This document shows, one piece after another, positions 47,180 to 61,037 of a stretch of DNA of 64,000 nucleotides. The DNA comes from Aphrophora alni (taxonomy: Eukaryota > Arthropoda > Insecta > Hemiptera > Aphrophoridae): contig OY740769.1 of NCBI GenBank assembly GCA_963513935.1, positions 109,967,762 to 110,031,761 of the forward strand, written 5' to 3'. Below the pieces are notes generated by a model, which did no database searches, had not been told where the DNA came from, and saw only the letters and a list, made by a program, of their open reading frames with translations. The stretch's first letter is position 1. Each line of letters starts with the position of its first letter. A program made the position numbers and the translations under genes.

Positions 47180-50100
47180 GTTGGTCAAGTGTGTTACTTG
47201 AGAGTCAGATCAGCTTCATTGTTTGTTGTGGGCGATACATTCTTGTGAACTTGACTACTAAAGATACAGGTTTGTTTCAGTAGGATTTCGAGTGTTTATA
47301 ATTCGGTAGAAGTTTACAATATGAAAAAATAGCTTCGAACTATACGGTTTATAACGTAACATCTTAATAAACTTATCGAATAATATTTAAATTAATCATT
47401 CCTCTATTTAATTTAATATTTTATAAAGACTACAATCCATCTACCTGTATTAACATATTTTAATGTTTATATAACACTCTGGTAGCTCCGGTGTCGTTAG
47501 CTAAATTCAGGTAATTGATTGAGATCTTAAAATCAACTTTCAATTAAACTAAACTCATGGCTTAAATTAGTAACCTGTTTATTTCCTGGTTTCTTACCTC
47601 ATGTGTATTGTATATTGATCTTTACATTGTACTGGCCCTAACTGTATTTTTATCCGAATTTTTAAAAATCCGAGTTAAAAGAAGTTGTGTTAATATTTAC
47701 TTGCAGTTAATTCTACATGGATGCCGTCAGCATAAGTAATGCATTAAATATAACAGTTCTATGGTTTGGTATAAGCGTTAAAGTCAAGCCTAGTTGTGTG
47801 TCTAGAATAATTATAGTTTGAATTAAATTTCCAAACTTTCTGCCAGATTGTGAAGTAATTCAGATAGTATTCAATAACAAACGAAAAATTATAATTTTAT
47901 AAATGTTATTAAAACAGAAAATTAATCTTTCAAGGTCAATAATGAAAATTAAATAATAATTTGAGTACGATGTAGTTTGTTAGCTACGGTCATATATATT
48001 ATAAAAAAAATAGTGTAGCCTAACAATTATTATAGAAATATGAAAAATCAAATCGCCAGTTGGACTTTAACATTTATTGACAATTTATTTTTACACAGTG
48101 TGCGTGCCTACAAAATACGTTCTTACATTTGTAATTTATTATATAGAGTACAAAATTCATACGGATTGGTATCAACAATATGTTATTCAATTTGGACCCA
48201 CGGGGAGAATAAAGCCACTATGTTAATATTTGAATAGCAATACACACAATTAAAGGTTCTCTCTGGAGATTGGAAATACCTGCGTCAACATGCGTTAGAG
48301 GCTTATAAAGCAATTGTCCACAAATTCTAGGCGCTGCATAATCGTAGGGTAATTATAATAGAAAAGTTAACATAATTCACAATTTTAGTATCTAGCAAAC
48401 GCACTCAGAGTTAAGAAGAAAAAAGCCAAGTAGACACAAATTAATTACCATTGCTTACATAAATCAATTCACACAACAAAATATAAATATTGAAAGCAAA
48501 TAACCAAAGTAAAATTTTGTTCAACTAACATTTAGTTGAGATATTACGTAATTTTGAGATTACAAAGAATATCATGTCTTGGATAATTTATAAAACATTT
48601 CTTCAAAATTTATCATTCTTTATGTGATTTTTTGTTTTACATTTCAGTTTGCATTCGGAGCAAAGTCTGAATAATGTGGGTATCCCTTTTAAAAATTATC
48701 ATTAGTTTCTTTTATTCCTCGAAACACATTCTGCATGGCTTTATATAAATAAGTCTGACTTTTCAAAGAAGTTCAATGTTCACACTAGTGACTTTCACTG
48801 TACGTACTGATGATTACAGAAGAATGTTTAACAAGTCCATTACATTTTCATGTGCCACTTTGTTCAATGAAATCAACATAATAATTATAACGTTTTCTAT
48901 AATCCTTTCCACATAATCTCTATATAGTAAAAGCTATTTCCATACATATATTTATACTATCCTCGATTAATTTCATAATGTGAAACATTACAACAGCACA
49001 TGTTTATTTATTGTCAATTGATGGTTATAACTCTTATCCAACTTTCATTGGTTGTCGGAAAAAAGCACGTAACACACAAACATAATATGTTTTGACTTTT
49101 GCTTAATTAACCTAAGTGCAAATTATTTTAATCATTTTTGTTTTATTAAAAAATTTGATTAGAAAACTTAATTATCCAAACGTGTTAGTTTGTACCGCTG
49201 TTCTAGCCAACTCTTCTAAATACTGCATTATCAGCTCAAGGATGTAATAGATTACGTCAAAATTAGTTTCTAAAAAATTAATCAAAGATGAATTTGGATT
49301 TATTTTATAAAATTTTTAAACATGGAAATTCTAAATGACGACTATTCCATATAAAGGTTAACCCATATAAATGTTGTATATAACCTAAAAGTTAAATAAG
49401 TGAGTTATAAATAAAGTATTATTAAAAAATCGTAATAATGACTTCAATTAACGAGTAATAACTCAAGTACGAAAACAGGTATTAAAGAAAAACAACAACA
49501 AATAGCGGTAAAGGTCTCAGAATAAAAACACCTTGTTAGATAATGAATTATAAGAATTCATTCGTATTTAAGATGTTGCAGTTTATTTCCAAGATAATGG
49601 CCAATAATAGTTCTCTGAATAAAAAGTAGACTATTTATTTCTTACAATGAACGACTGTGGGTTGAAAATGACAATATACTATACGTGAAAAAAGCACAAA
49701 CTCGCTCCCGAAGAATATTGTAGTTAAAACCCACTGTTTGTCACATTCTCAAATAATGCATTGTCATTCGAACCTTTATTACACTGAAATTACGTAACAT
49801 TAACAGTACTTTAATGCTCTTAACTAAAACCCTCCACCCATTTTGAAAATAATCAAATAATTATTAAATTCGGCGCTTGTATTTATTGAAACTCAACAAT
49901 TTCAAAGACATTTATTCAAACTTAGAACCACTCCCGTTTTAGTTAGGTTAGGTTACTATCTAACACCCTATAATACAGGGAATAATAGACATTTTAGTTG
50001 GTAAAAGTTTCCGAGCGATACCACATTTTACAGGGTTATTCGAAAATAAATTACAGGCGATAAAACAGTTTCAATCTGAGCCCTTTATTCAAGATGGCGA

Positions 50101-51825
50101 TCGACAAAACGAAAAAAAATTCAAGTTTGACTTTTTTTTAAATCCCAGTTAAAATGAGTTTCAGTCGAAGTGGATGTTTGTAACATGTCTTTAAAACTTA
50201 TTACTCCTCTATTCTTCTTTTGCCTTTAACTTTTTGAATGTACTCTCTGCGCATTTCTTTTTCTGAGTAAGCATTGCAGAAATTTTGGCGAATAATATTA
50301 CAATCACAGGCACTCGTGAGTAATTTATACAACGTTTCTGAAGATTAGTATCTTCTTCCGTCATTAAGTGAGACTAGATAAAAAGATATAGACCTAACAA
50401 AAACAAAATCTCTGTAGATGATATACATAGAATGTACATATTTTAATATACTAATAATAAAAAAAATCCACAAAACGTGTCTGGAAATCTTCGTTTTCAG
50501 ATATCTACAATTTTGGTTTTTTTCTTTGGATTTAAATTTGGAAATAGATAAAAAATTTAATTTAAATTGTACACGTGTTTGTACAGTTTACATATATACA
50601 TAAAAACAATGGCTTTATTTTAAATATGTTCAAAATGGCAAGCGTTTGAAATGTTTAATTTCACATTTCTAGAAAAACCGTCAACTTTAAAAAAAAAAAA
50701 GTACAAATGACAAAATATTTCTGAACTCATATTCTTATCTATTTGCGAATGAAAAGAAACAGAAAAAAGGATTTTTCCCTATGTTTTCACTTGGCGAGTG
50801 AGCTCTGATTAGCTGGGAGAACTTCGTGAAACAGACTTTATATTTTGCAAGATCGTAGTTGGTAGAGAAACTCATCAGATGTACTTACAGTTTTTATCAT
50901 TTTAAATTGGGTTTTTCGATACTGGATCCAAAACTGTTCCACATCTATGTAAAATTTGCTGACTAAGAACAAAATCAAGAACATAGTAAAATATTTCATA
51001 AAGTCGTGGTGAAATAAAGCTAATATCCGTTGTTTGACATAATTCTGTTATATAAATATACAATTTGTTTTGATTATCTCAAGAATTAAGAAAACTATAA
51101 CGTTATTTAAAAGAATCAATTGACTTTTTGTATTATTCTTATTTTAAGGCTAAAACTGAATGTTTTTATGCATAAAAAATATGTAAAATCTGCACAAATA
51201 GAGGGCGCATTAACCACTTGACATTTTAAGATTTGTTAAGTAACAAGTTTTTAACTATGATAGTTGTAATCGACATATGACCAATATGCGAATTAACTAA
51301 TAAATTATTGAATAGAGTTAATTGAAGATATTTGTCAGGATCGATAATATCCCGCAGTTAATCCTTATTATCAGCATGAGCACAGTAGTACTTTATTTAT
51401 TTTATTGGTGTATATTTGTAATATCTACTAAATTGTAACTGTATGTGCAGTATTTTAAAATATTATGTTAATAATTAAGAAAAGATACTCCTTAAAAATG
51501 TGGAATAATACGTCGCCTTAGTGACTGTAATAACACAGTATTGTATAACATGAATCCATTAACTCGTTATCTTAACAAATATTTTTAGGTTAAGTTTGTA
51601 TAGTTCCTGCTTTTTTTTAAGTGTTTTATTGCTTGTTAACCTCAATAACTATGGATAGTAAGTTCCTATATTTTAATAGTTTTGTTATTGCAAGATGTAA
51701 AATGTGTTAAAGTTTGTATTGCTTTTGTTAACTCAGTTGAACTAGTGTGAATCTTTTAATAACTACTCCTTGACTCATTTGATGGGCGATCTTTATATGA
51801 ATCATTACAATACTGTGGTGAATAT
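47180..51825. other. Intergenic, AT-rich; nothing recognised
   Basis: No gene, RNA or strong repeat. CACCCTATAATACAGGG near 49965-49981 is a short palindrome that resembles back-to-back ends of the TA-flanked MITE type. ORFs at 48040 and 50418 lack features. Confidence 0.55.
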
Positions 51826-51830
51826 ACAAT

Positions 51831-52059
51831 AAAAGAAAATTCCTCAAAACCACAGTAAAACACTAACAACACAAAGACTTTATAGTTATGTTCATACTAC
51901 TTTATGTACATTTCAATAGCACTGTTATCATCTTCAAATGTGTATTCTACCTCTGAAGATGATAGCAGTGCTATTGATATGTCTATAAGATAAAATAAAC
52001 ATAACTATACAGTCTTTGTACTGTTAGTGTTTTATTGTGGTTTTGGGGAATTTTCTTTC
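51831..52059. mobile_element. Foldback element with arms of about 105 bp
   Basis: Left arm about 51831-51936 and right arm about 51954-52059 are inverted copies with few mismatches around a loop of only about 17 nt. Shared blocks include AAAACCACA(G/A)TAAAACACTAACA and CAATAGCACTG(T/C)TATCATCTTCA. It is almost a complete hairpin and has no coding capacity. Confidence 0.85.
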
Positions 52060-52435
52060 AGGCTATCTTTATGTTTATTATTATTATTATTATTACTATG
52101 TATTTTTGATGTAGCCTATTATTTATTTAAGGAATGACATTCAAATAGTAATTAACTTGTACAAATATTTTCAATTGTATATAAATTCAATTCAATTTCA
52201 GTATTTTTGTTTTATCATACTGTATTTTGGTTGGCGTTGAGAAATGCTTCTCGTCTCGTTAAAAAACTAAGTCGTACCTCCCACGACTTATAATTTGTAG
52301 ATCTTTTAATGTACACTCCTTTCCTTTGTGTTCTCGACCTAGTTCTGGCGAATCTTTAGTTGTAAATTGTTTATATCTTTTATCTTTATTCGCATCCTTT
52401 ATGTTCATGCATCTTTAGATTAACATTCAATCATT

Positions 52436-52649
52436 TAATCATAGACCAAAAGAAAACAAAAATATTATCAATACTCAATTAAGACTAAAGCTAAGTGTGT
52501 CTTAAGTAAAAATATGTTCTTGGTTATATATATTTAAAAGTTTGTAGCCTGTTGAAATCAAGAAGACATTTTTACTTACGATACATTTAGCTGTAGTCTT
52601 AAATGATGAGTATTGACAATATTTTTTGTTTTGTTTTGGTCTATGATTA
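52436..52649. mobile_element. MITE with arms of about 90 bp and a possible CATT target duplication
   Basis: Left arm about 52436-52523 and right arm about 52557-52649 are inverted copies: both have TAATCATAGACCAAAA, then ATATT(A/G)TCAATACTCA, AAGACTA(A/C)AGCTAA and AAGTAAAAAT. CATT flanks both ends (52432-52435 and 52650-52653). The 76-codon ORF in this region (52502-52732) is a product of the repeat and is not a gene. Confidence 0.8.
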
Positions 52650-52650
52650 C

Positions 52651-52761
52651 ATTTTATAAACGTTTTTATTTTATGGTTATTACATTTATAATGTAGATGC
52701 ATGAAAGAAACTCTTCTCTCCTTTTCTAACAAGAACCATAAAATAAAAACGTTTATAAAAT
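52651..52761. repeat. Perfect 28-bp inverted repeat abutting the MITE
   Basis: Arms at 52651-52678 and 52734-52761 match exactly over 28 bp (starting ATTTTATAAACG) around a 55-nt loop. The left arm starts one base after the end of the MITE at 52436-52649, so two foldbacks sit end to end. Confidence 0.9.
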
Positions 52762-53007
52762 ATACCTCTTACAACACCTCATTAGTACTTAACAATAATT
52801 ATGAGACGTAATTCAAAACAAATTAGTTCAGAAAATTTTAAGTAGGTGTTAAGTAAAAGAAGAATATGTATTTAATATGTAAAAAATTGTGTATTTGGAA
52901 CATATTTACAACGCAAGGTACATAGAGTGATCATGCTACACTGAAACGTGTAGATTTAGATTTATGAATGAACCACATGATATCGATGAAACAAGATGAG
53001 TGAGTGT

Positions 53008-54451
53008 CTAGTAATGAGAAGAATATGATGAACCGTGATAAGCTGGTGCGGCGTATTTCACTACAGGAGCTGCGTATTTGACTACAGGTGCTGCGTATTT
53101 AACTACTGGTGCTGCGTGGTAAACAGGAGCTTGTGCTGGGTGTTGGTTGTGTTCCCTATGAACAACAGCGTTAAATCCGTTGTGAGGATCAGCTGTATAT
53201 TCTACAGTCCTCTTGGAACCGTCAGGTTCGATCAGGCTGTAGCTACCGTGGACAACATCTCCTTCGCGGCTCTCAGACTGGCTCTTGACATCACCGGTGT
53301 GTCCATCGTGTACGCTGTATTCGAACTTGTATTGTGGATGAGGATCATAAGGTTCTTCTCTGTAGGATACATGTCCACCATATCCGCCATGTCCACCACC
53401 ATATCCACCATATTGTGGAAGAGCCATGGTGGCTGCTGCCAAAGCGCATAAGACAAAGACAATCTGGAACAAAACAATAATCACAGTGTTATAACTCTTG
53501 GTTTTATCTTCTCGCTCTATATTTAAATTTAGAATTTTATCTTCTGGTATACCGTACATTTTAAAACCTCATTTTATTGTATAGCAATTTTACGTTTCAT
53601 AGTATTGTTTTTAATTATTCACTTTTATTAATATCGGATAAATGTATATGGTTTTTTTTGTATTTTCAATTCATATATGAATTTCCCGATATTAACTGTT
53701 TTATGATGTCCACTTATTTCATATAGTTCATATTTTTATAAAATGTATAATGAACGTGAAAAGACTAGATAAATTATACTTAGCATTTTTCTAATACAGT
53801 ATTCATTTTTCAATTTTATCCATTAAACGCTATATAAGCCATTTATAACAATTATGAAATTTAATTCTATAAATAATTTTAATAGTTTGTATATTTTACA
53901 CTTTATTTAAATTGTCTTTCAATTAATTTATAATAGTTATAGAATCCTTCAAATATTTGAAGGACGTAAATTTAAATTTAAAAATTTCTTTCAAGTTTAA
54001 CAGTCCGGTATGTAATTACATATTATTTTATTCAAGAAAAACTAATTTTGATTATAAGTAAACACGTACAGCCATTATTATTTCATACGATAGCATTGTG
54101 TTGGAATATTATTATCATGAATTTCTTGCATTTATATACAAATATAATTTGTTAACTTAAAACATAATTGTTTTGCTAACAACACGTTTAAATCTATGTT
54201 TTAAACAAAATATTTTTATCTGTAATCTACCAAACTTATTTTCGCGTTTTTATTACTATTATTTTCACATTCGTCACTCAATTATGAATACTACATATAT
54301 ACAAAAGTATTTTATAACATAAAACGCTTAATACAGCATACATTTGTGCGCATTCATTTATTTAATTTACGACGTATTTATGTTGACGTAATGGATTTTT
54401 GAAGTAACTTCTAAATTAACACCAAACACTGGTACGTACCTTGAATGCCAT
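53008..54451 (-). CDS. RR-2 cuticle protein (about 155 aa)
   Basis: Exon 1 (54440-54451) encodes MAFK with a GTACGT donor; exon 2 (53008-53463) follows TTTTGTTCCAG in phase 0 and ends TAG. The reading frame is open past the acceptor to 53559, but that extension is intronic and would bury the signal peptide, so it is rejected. Signal peptide [18 protein letters not shown] differs from the 35026 gene, while everything after it, from LPQYGG to SSHY, is identical in protein sequence. DNA differences in the shared part are silent and include codon changes in the KYAAP repeats. Intron 976 bp. No clear AATAAA was found within 150 bp downstream. Confidence 0.94.
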
Positions 54452-54506
54452 GTTGCTATCCTAAATTAAACGAACTGAATGATAGTAATAGTAATCGGTC
54501 AGCCAT

Positions 54507-54564
54507 TTTTATACTTTTAAATCTCTGTTAATTGAAATCACCGTGTCCAGTTGTCCCTTTCACT
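54507..54564 (-). promoter_or_regulatory. Core promoter of the 53008-54451 cuticle gene
   Basis: TATAAAA at 54507-54513 and AGTGAAAGG at 54556-54564, 43 bp apart. Confidence 0.75.
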
Positions 54565-54569
54565 CTGTC

Positions 54570-55350
54570 CCTCCATGCAGTTCACCTAATTACACACACA
54601 TAGACTCACGTGAATGAACGCGACTCACTCACTCCTGAACTTGACACACTAATGTTACGTTACAGTTTTTTACTCGTTTCCTGGTGTGTTTCGTCGCCTA
54701 AACAACCTTACTTTCCAAGTTTATGGTTATGTTATGCTGTAAAATCCTTATCTAAATATAACCAGTTTAAGTAGGATGGTTTCTTGTAAAGTAACCTGTT
54801 AGCTAAGAAGAATTTGCAGTTTTCTATTCAATTATTACTAGGTCGTAATCAAACCACATAGACGGAAGCGGAGCAAGTTGTTTAGTTAATATGTATCGAT
54901 TCCAAATGAAGAACAAATTGTACACAAAATATAAAAACCTTTAAAGACTTAAGTTTTCATTTACATAATTAATTCATAAAATGAGATTAACTTCCAGATA
55001 GGTGGAGTATTCTATTAAAATATTTTAAAGGTCTATGTAATATGATATAAATATATTATAATCTTTCGTGTCTATAAATTAATTAACCTAATCTTAATGT
55101 CATTTTATGCAATTTTTAATGTTGTTAATAAATTTGTAAAGATGGTAGTTATGGTAATGAATTTTGAAATGATTTAGAGTTACAAGAATCGGTCAGCTGA
55201 TTCGTAAGTTTTGGAGTTTAGTGTATGGGAAATTATTGGTCAATCAGCATTTTTTATTCTAGTCAAAAATTTAAAATCCACCTTCGTTAAGACAGACACA
55301 TTATCAATTCAAATTATGTGCAAAAGTTGTGGTGATCGGTCAAATTTGAG
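54570..55350. other. Intergenic; nothing recognised
   Basis: AT-rich sequence without ORFs or clear repeats between the promoter of the 53008 gene and the foldback element at 55352. Confidence 0.55.
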
Positions 55351-55351
55351 A

Positions 55352-55669
55352 GATGAAAACTTAAACACAAATTCTTACAAATAGTACGTTTATTTATTCC
55401 AACGCATTTCGACGGCAAAGTCGCTATCTTCAGTGATGGATGAGCAACAGTAACTAAACTATATCTATTTCTCTTTTGTAAATGTTCAAAGATACCGAAG
55501 TTTTGAACCCATTAATTCGAAATCGTCTCAAATTATCACAAAGTTTCGGTTAGTTATAGTTTAGTTATTGTAGCTCATGCATCACTGAAGATGGCGACTT
55601 TGTCGTTGAAACGCGTTTGACTAAATAAACGTAATATTTGTGAGAATTTGTGTATGTTTTATTCTTTCA
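55352..55669. mobile_element. Foldback/MITE element with arms of about 113 bp
   Basis: Left arm about 55352-55465 and right arm about 55554-55669 are inverted copies sharing ACAAATTCT(T/C)ACAAATA, AACGC(A/G)TTTC(G/A)ACG(G/A)CAAAG, TCGC(T/C)ATCTTCAGTGATG and TAACTAAACTATA. The centre of about 90 bp is unique and non-coding. A related solo arm lies at 14085-14185, so this is a dispersed family. Confidence 0.85.
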
Positions 55670-58600
55670 TGTTACAAGTTAAGCTAAATATTTATTTATC
55701 GATCAAATTGTTTTCGAGACATGGAGTTCGTTACATTTCGATTTTCAACCCTATTAGAAATATTAATATTTTCAGTCGAACTTATAAAAGACGCTTATAA
55801 TATTGTCACACTACGCACTGTAAATTGAGCAGTAAACCAAATTTATACAGAATGTGATCAGAGGGGGTAATTCTCCAATACTAGAATTCTATAAACACAA
55901 TAAAAATAATAATAGTAATCCTCACCAATGGGTTTCTTATACCATAGCTGACTCCAACAAACTGTGAGACGAAAATTGTGAGTATATTTAAGACAGAGTG
56001 TGACTAACAATTATTATTTCTAACTTTGTTCTTTGACGCTGTTTTAAGGTGATTTTGGTATGCAGTAATAAGGATAATATAGAAACGGTTTCATAACTTT
56101 TGTACCGCAAAACATATGAATTGCTACACATATAGGTCACAATAAACTACTTTTTATATACTACACAATTTTAAAAGTCCACATAAGGACTTCCCAATTC
56201 TCAAATGTATATCTACATATTTTATTAAATGGTGTATTATAAAATCTCAATTGAAGTTAATATTATTCAGGGTATTTTATAGAAAATATTGGTTCTCAAT
56301 AGTTGTATAAATTATAGTACCTTAAGCCCTAGAACCAACAGTTTGTAAAGAAAATTATATAATAATAAATTGTTCTAAAGTAATGAGATAAATGAATCCA
56401 ATCGAGTTATAAATTTTCAAAATGATAATTACTTGTGAGATTTAATCCTAAACCCTCGACTAATTAATTTCAAAATTGTTGCTGTATTAACTTTAACAAA
56501 CTAAAATTGTGAAAGCTTTACAGAGTGTACTTTTATTTATGTTTGAGTAAGACCCAAAACGTTATTCCTAATTTTGTTCTTCTACATAACTTTAATTGGA
56601 ATATTTGTATAATGTGATTTGTTTTTGCCATTTATTGTGATTGCTATAATATTTTTAATTGCAATGTATTGAAAATGTAATTATTAATGGTGAGATAAAA
56701 GTACCCTACATATGTCATTGTTTGTACAGTCAATAACACGTTGTCTATACACTATGATGAGAGATTTCCTTGATAATCTATTGTTGTTTCATAACTCTAT
56801 TATTATTTCTGTCATTATGTAACATGTAACATACCAACATTCCGTCGTGACTTATCGCCTGAAAAATAAAACTTCACATTTTCAAATTTATTTTAGTAAA
56901 GATAGCGATATAAAAATATATATAGTACAACGTGTAATGTGTTTTAACAAGATTATTTATTTAACATTATTAATTTAGAATTATTCAATTACAAATAAAA
57001 AATACAAAATAAATAGTCTACTCTTAATGTCGGTGTTCAGAAACTCTTTTATTGGCTATTTTTGCAATACTTTTGGCTACACGACATAAATTAAAACTAT
57101 AAAATCTCAATCTAAACAATTAGGATGAGATATTTAAAAAATAATAAATGGTTTGTAATAGAAGTGGACAAGGTGAATAAGATACAAATTTAATAGTGAA
57201 TTGTTTTTTTTTAAAATAAATGTTCACCATTGCTCATGTTCACAATAGTTCTTTTGTACACAGTTTTGAGTTTGATATTGTGGCCTTTAATTTATTTTGA
57301 GAGAGTTGTTATTTTCGTTGGTTAATTTTGGCTCTATATAATCTGGATGAAAGGTGAATTTATAATGTTGAATAAATTTTATGAAGGGATAAACAAATTT
57401 ATATATCCACCCACCAATGGTTTCAAGCTCGAATATTATGTATTAGTTACTTTTTTTTTTTTTTTTTCACTAAACTATACTTAATTTAAAGTACTTAATC
57501 TTACGGATCTACAGCAAAAAATGATGTTTGGATGCTTTCAATATATTGTCCCACAAATTTTTCTCTCTTCTTCACAATAGAGACTTCCGTTTCATCCCAA
57601 GTGATAGTTCTTCTTCCTCTCTTTATTTAACTCGTGACATATATGTGAATTCTATTACTGTTAATGTTTCACAAATTATATTATATGGAGATACAAAATA
57701 TGAATGATATTTATATCTACTGTGAAATGGGTTTTGATCAAATGAGTTATGTAGTCTATTTGGTTTGTTATAATGAATATGTTTAAACTCGAGTTTTTTA
57801 TGTTATGCATGTACGATCTTATAACTATCGATTTTCGGAATCGTTACAGAAAGGACAAACCTTTTAAAATTTTATTAAAAAAAAGATAATCTTATGTACG
57901 ACGTAATACATGAAAGCTTCCTGTAATACAAAGCCACACAGAAAGAAGATTATTATTGTTATTGTTATAGTTATTATGGCGTTACAATTAATCAATATCA
58001 ATCATGAAGATCAAGATTTAGGATTCAAACTATAAAATAACAATTTATATTTTTAATAAGTGAAAATAATTTGACAAAACAGTTGATTTGTAATAGATAT
58101 ACATTACAGTTTAATCGATATACTTCTAGTTAATATAAACAGTAGACATCAGGATAGTTTCCAGTTTCTAATTGCGATACATTACAAGTTTATTACTTTG
58201 CTCCAGTTATTTCATAACAAACTGGTCAAAACAAGTCTGGTAATTTAAAGGTTTATTGCCTTCGGTTGTTTTCACTACAAATATGGTAAGCAGGTTTTGG
58301 TTAAAATGCATGAAAGCTCATGGCGATAGTAAAAACTTCACTGCACTTGATATTTTTCGTGCAAATCGATGTTTACAAAAAGCTATCGATTATTTCGACT
58401 CTAGTGGTTTATGTTTTTTTACTCTGGGTTTGGGTGTTAGCTTTGTATAATTATTTTATGTATTGGAGTTTGTAAAATTTAATAGCATTATATCTGTCGA
58501 TATTTGTTATTTTTAACTAATCTACTGAAAACACTCGTTTTGTATCTTCATAAAACGCTCTAATAATTCCTTCCAAGTTTATATAATTTGGTACCGTGTC

Positions 58601-60940
58601 TGTTCTTAAAAGTATCATCAACACTCATGAGCATAATTTGATTTTTATATTTTTTAAGATTGAAAGATCTTTTGAAAACTTTAAATTAAAAAAGTATAGT
58701 AGTTCTATATATTTATTTAATTGTAATTGACATAGAGGTATGATTACTTTTTAAAATAAAGTAACTGTAAATACATTGTACTACCTGTCTCATCCTCAAA
58801 ACCAAGTACATTATCTGTCGCCATCTTTTTATTATTGGTATTTTCCCTTGCTTTTCAACTTTTTCGTAATTAAACACAAAACTAAATATTTTGGTTAATA
58901 TTTGTATATTTAAAAATCACCTAAGCTTACTTTGCTTTTGTCTTAAACTTGTTTGAATTGGAAATCCTATTTGATTGAAATCGTATTATTATTTGAGGCT
59001 GTTTAAGGTTATGTTCTTTGTTTGTCAATTGATTTCTAAACGATTATTTTCTTTTACTTGAGATTTGGCACTTGTTTTGGTAAATAATCTTTGGTAAAAG
59101 ATAATGTTTTGGTAAATATTTGATCAAAATCGATAAAACCGATCATGAGACATTACGTATTTTATAACAGCTCTATAGTCAATTAATTTTTTCTTTTATA
59201 CCCATAACTCAGAAACCGATATTTTTTGTAGACCAATAACTTTAGTGGTTCTTAAAGGCTAAGATTTAGCCCAATTCGATCAATCTAGTTAAACCGATTT
59301 CGAAAACGAACGTTATTTTGTGTTTTGGTCTAATGGTATTGGCCCCAAAGTTAGACTTATTGAAAACGTGCAAAGTAAAATTGTTATTCTAATCATAATA
59401 CACTTCAAATTAATATTATGTGTAATAAATTACTTGTCAAAATCAAATTAGTAGTTTAACTTAAGCTACAATGAAATAAGAATTTCCGTTTTAAACTTGT
59501 TTAACATATAAAATTCAAATAATTTGAACATAGTTGTAAAATTGGATATTTTGTATCGTTACGTTTTGCAGCTACTAAAACGAACTCTTGAAAATAAGTT
59601 AATACTTTCTTAAATAGAAGTAATCTGTATCTAAGAAGGACGTTCTTAGGATATTTATCGACATCCAGTAACTTTGGAAATTTATAAAGTAACTTTGGAC
59701 ATCCAATAATTTAGACTAAGAATACGTAAGTAAGAGAGGAAACATGTGGGATTTTGGAGACTTAGCTTCTGTAGATTTTTATGTGCTTTTTTTTTTAAAA
59801 TTTACCATTCCCACCTTGTATCTGTCCTCCAAACGCGCAACCATATTAAATATTTAATTCCAAATCTTCAAAAACAACCACTACTTCAAATACACTGTAA
59901 ATAATTTTCTACAAATAATGTGTGATATATTTTTATATAAATTCGCAATTCAGTGTACACAAAATAATAACTCCATTGTACAGCCACACTAAGTTGTATT
60001 TATCCATATTTTGTTTAATTAATGCAGTACATGTTAAACAACATATTAAAATATAATATATTTACTTTGTAATTGTTTGTCCTCTCTGTATTACAAAACT
60101 GTTGAAATATTTCGGGAATACGTGCTTATCATTTTTTGATTGCTAACTTTATCTTTATTAACTTCTACAATTGATATACTTTCAATTCATCCAAAGACTG
60201 ATGTAGGACTATTTCTCTGTCTTTGCCCCCCCCCTCAAAAAAGAAGAACATTGTCCATAACATTGTCGTCAGGTGATCTAGGATCCTACTAATCAACTTC
60301 TCTTCTAACAATTACTTTGTTCTTGCTGTTCATTTTTTGTAGAGTGCTATGACTTGTGGGAGACCGGCAATAAATAAAAACGATTAGATCAATTGACAAA
60401 ATAATTCCAAGTACATAATTGCTGTGTGGCAACTTGCATATATGGCAATGGCTTAAACAACCCTTTTTGAAAACAAATCGTATAATGAAACGTCAGTTTT
60501 TGCCCAATAGAGGAATTTTTATGCATTCAAAAAAATTTGTTCATTTCAAATGAAGGAAAATTGGAAAGAGTACAATTATAGTCCATATACTCTTAATAGT
60601 TTTCACAATTCCGCATGTATTATAAATTGTAGTAGAATTTCAATGGGAAACCATCTAAATTAACTCCATTTCATAGCAGCATATCTACATGCGTTACAGA
60701 TATACTATTATTATTATTTTTTAAAGTAAATTAGTTCCAATCATCTCGTATATTGTTTTTGTTATTTTTATTTATTTTCCACCTTAGATGAATTGATTTG
60801 TTTCAACACAGTTTATGTATCACTATGATTATGTACTAAAATACCTATATTCTTGCATACAAATTGATTTTGCTGCTTTTTTTCTGTTTTATATATGTAA
60901 ATTCTTTTTAAAATAATTATTTTGAAACCAGATTGTGTTT
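55670..60940. other. Intergenic, AT-rich; one dispersed repeat
   Basis: No gene recognised. The frame at 58256-58450 (56 codons from its first ATG) is less AT-biased than most chance ORFs but has no recognisable motif. A repeat copy lies at about 59150-59330. Confidence 0.5.
59150..59330 (+). repeat. Possible diverged dispersed repeat, partner of 5087-5282
   Basis: Contains TATAACAGCTC, a TTAAAGGCTAAGATTT block and AACCGATT in the same order as the earlier copy. Divergence is high. Confidence 0.35.
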
Positions 60941-61037
60941 GTATTGTTTTTTATTGAAATTATTTACAACATAATGATAATAACATGACCATATGATACA
61001 CTGCTTAGATGAGGTGTGATAATGAAATTAGGAAGTA

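Noticed and set aside
52502..52732. 76-codon minus-strand ORF
   Set aside because: It lies across a MITE arm and the perfect palindrome and is explained by repeat sequence.
53464..53559. Upstream extension of the 53008 cuticle reading frame to an ATG
   Set aside because: It crosses the splice acceptor shared by the family and would place about 30 residues before the signal peptide; the 12-nt exon at 54440-54451 gives the proper start.
58256..58450. ORF of 64 codons (56 from its first ATG)
   Set aside because: No recognisable domain, no supporting signals and no related copy in the window; length is within chance expectation.
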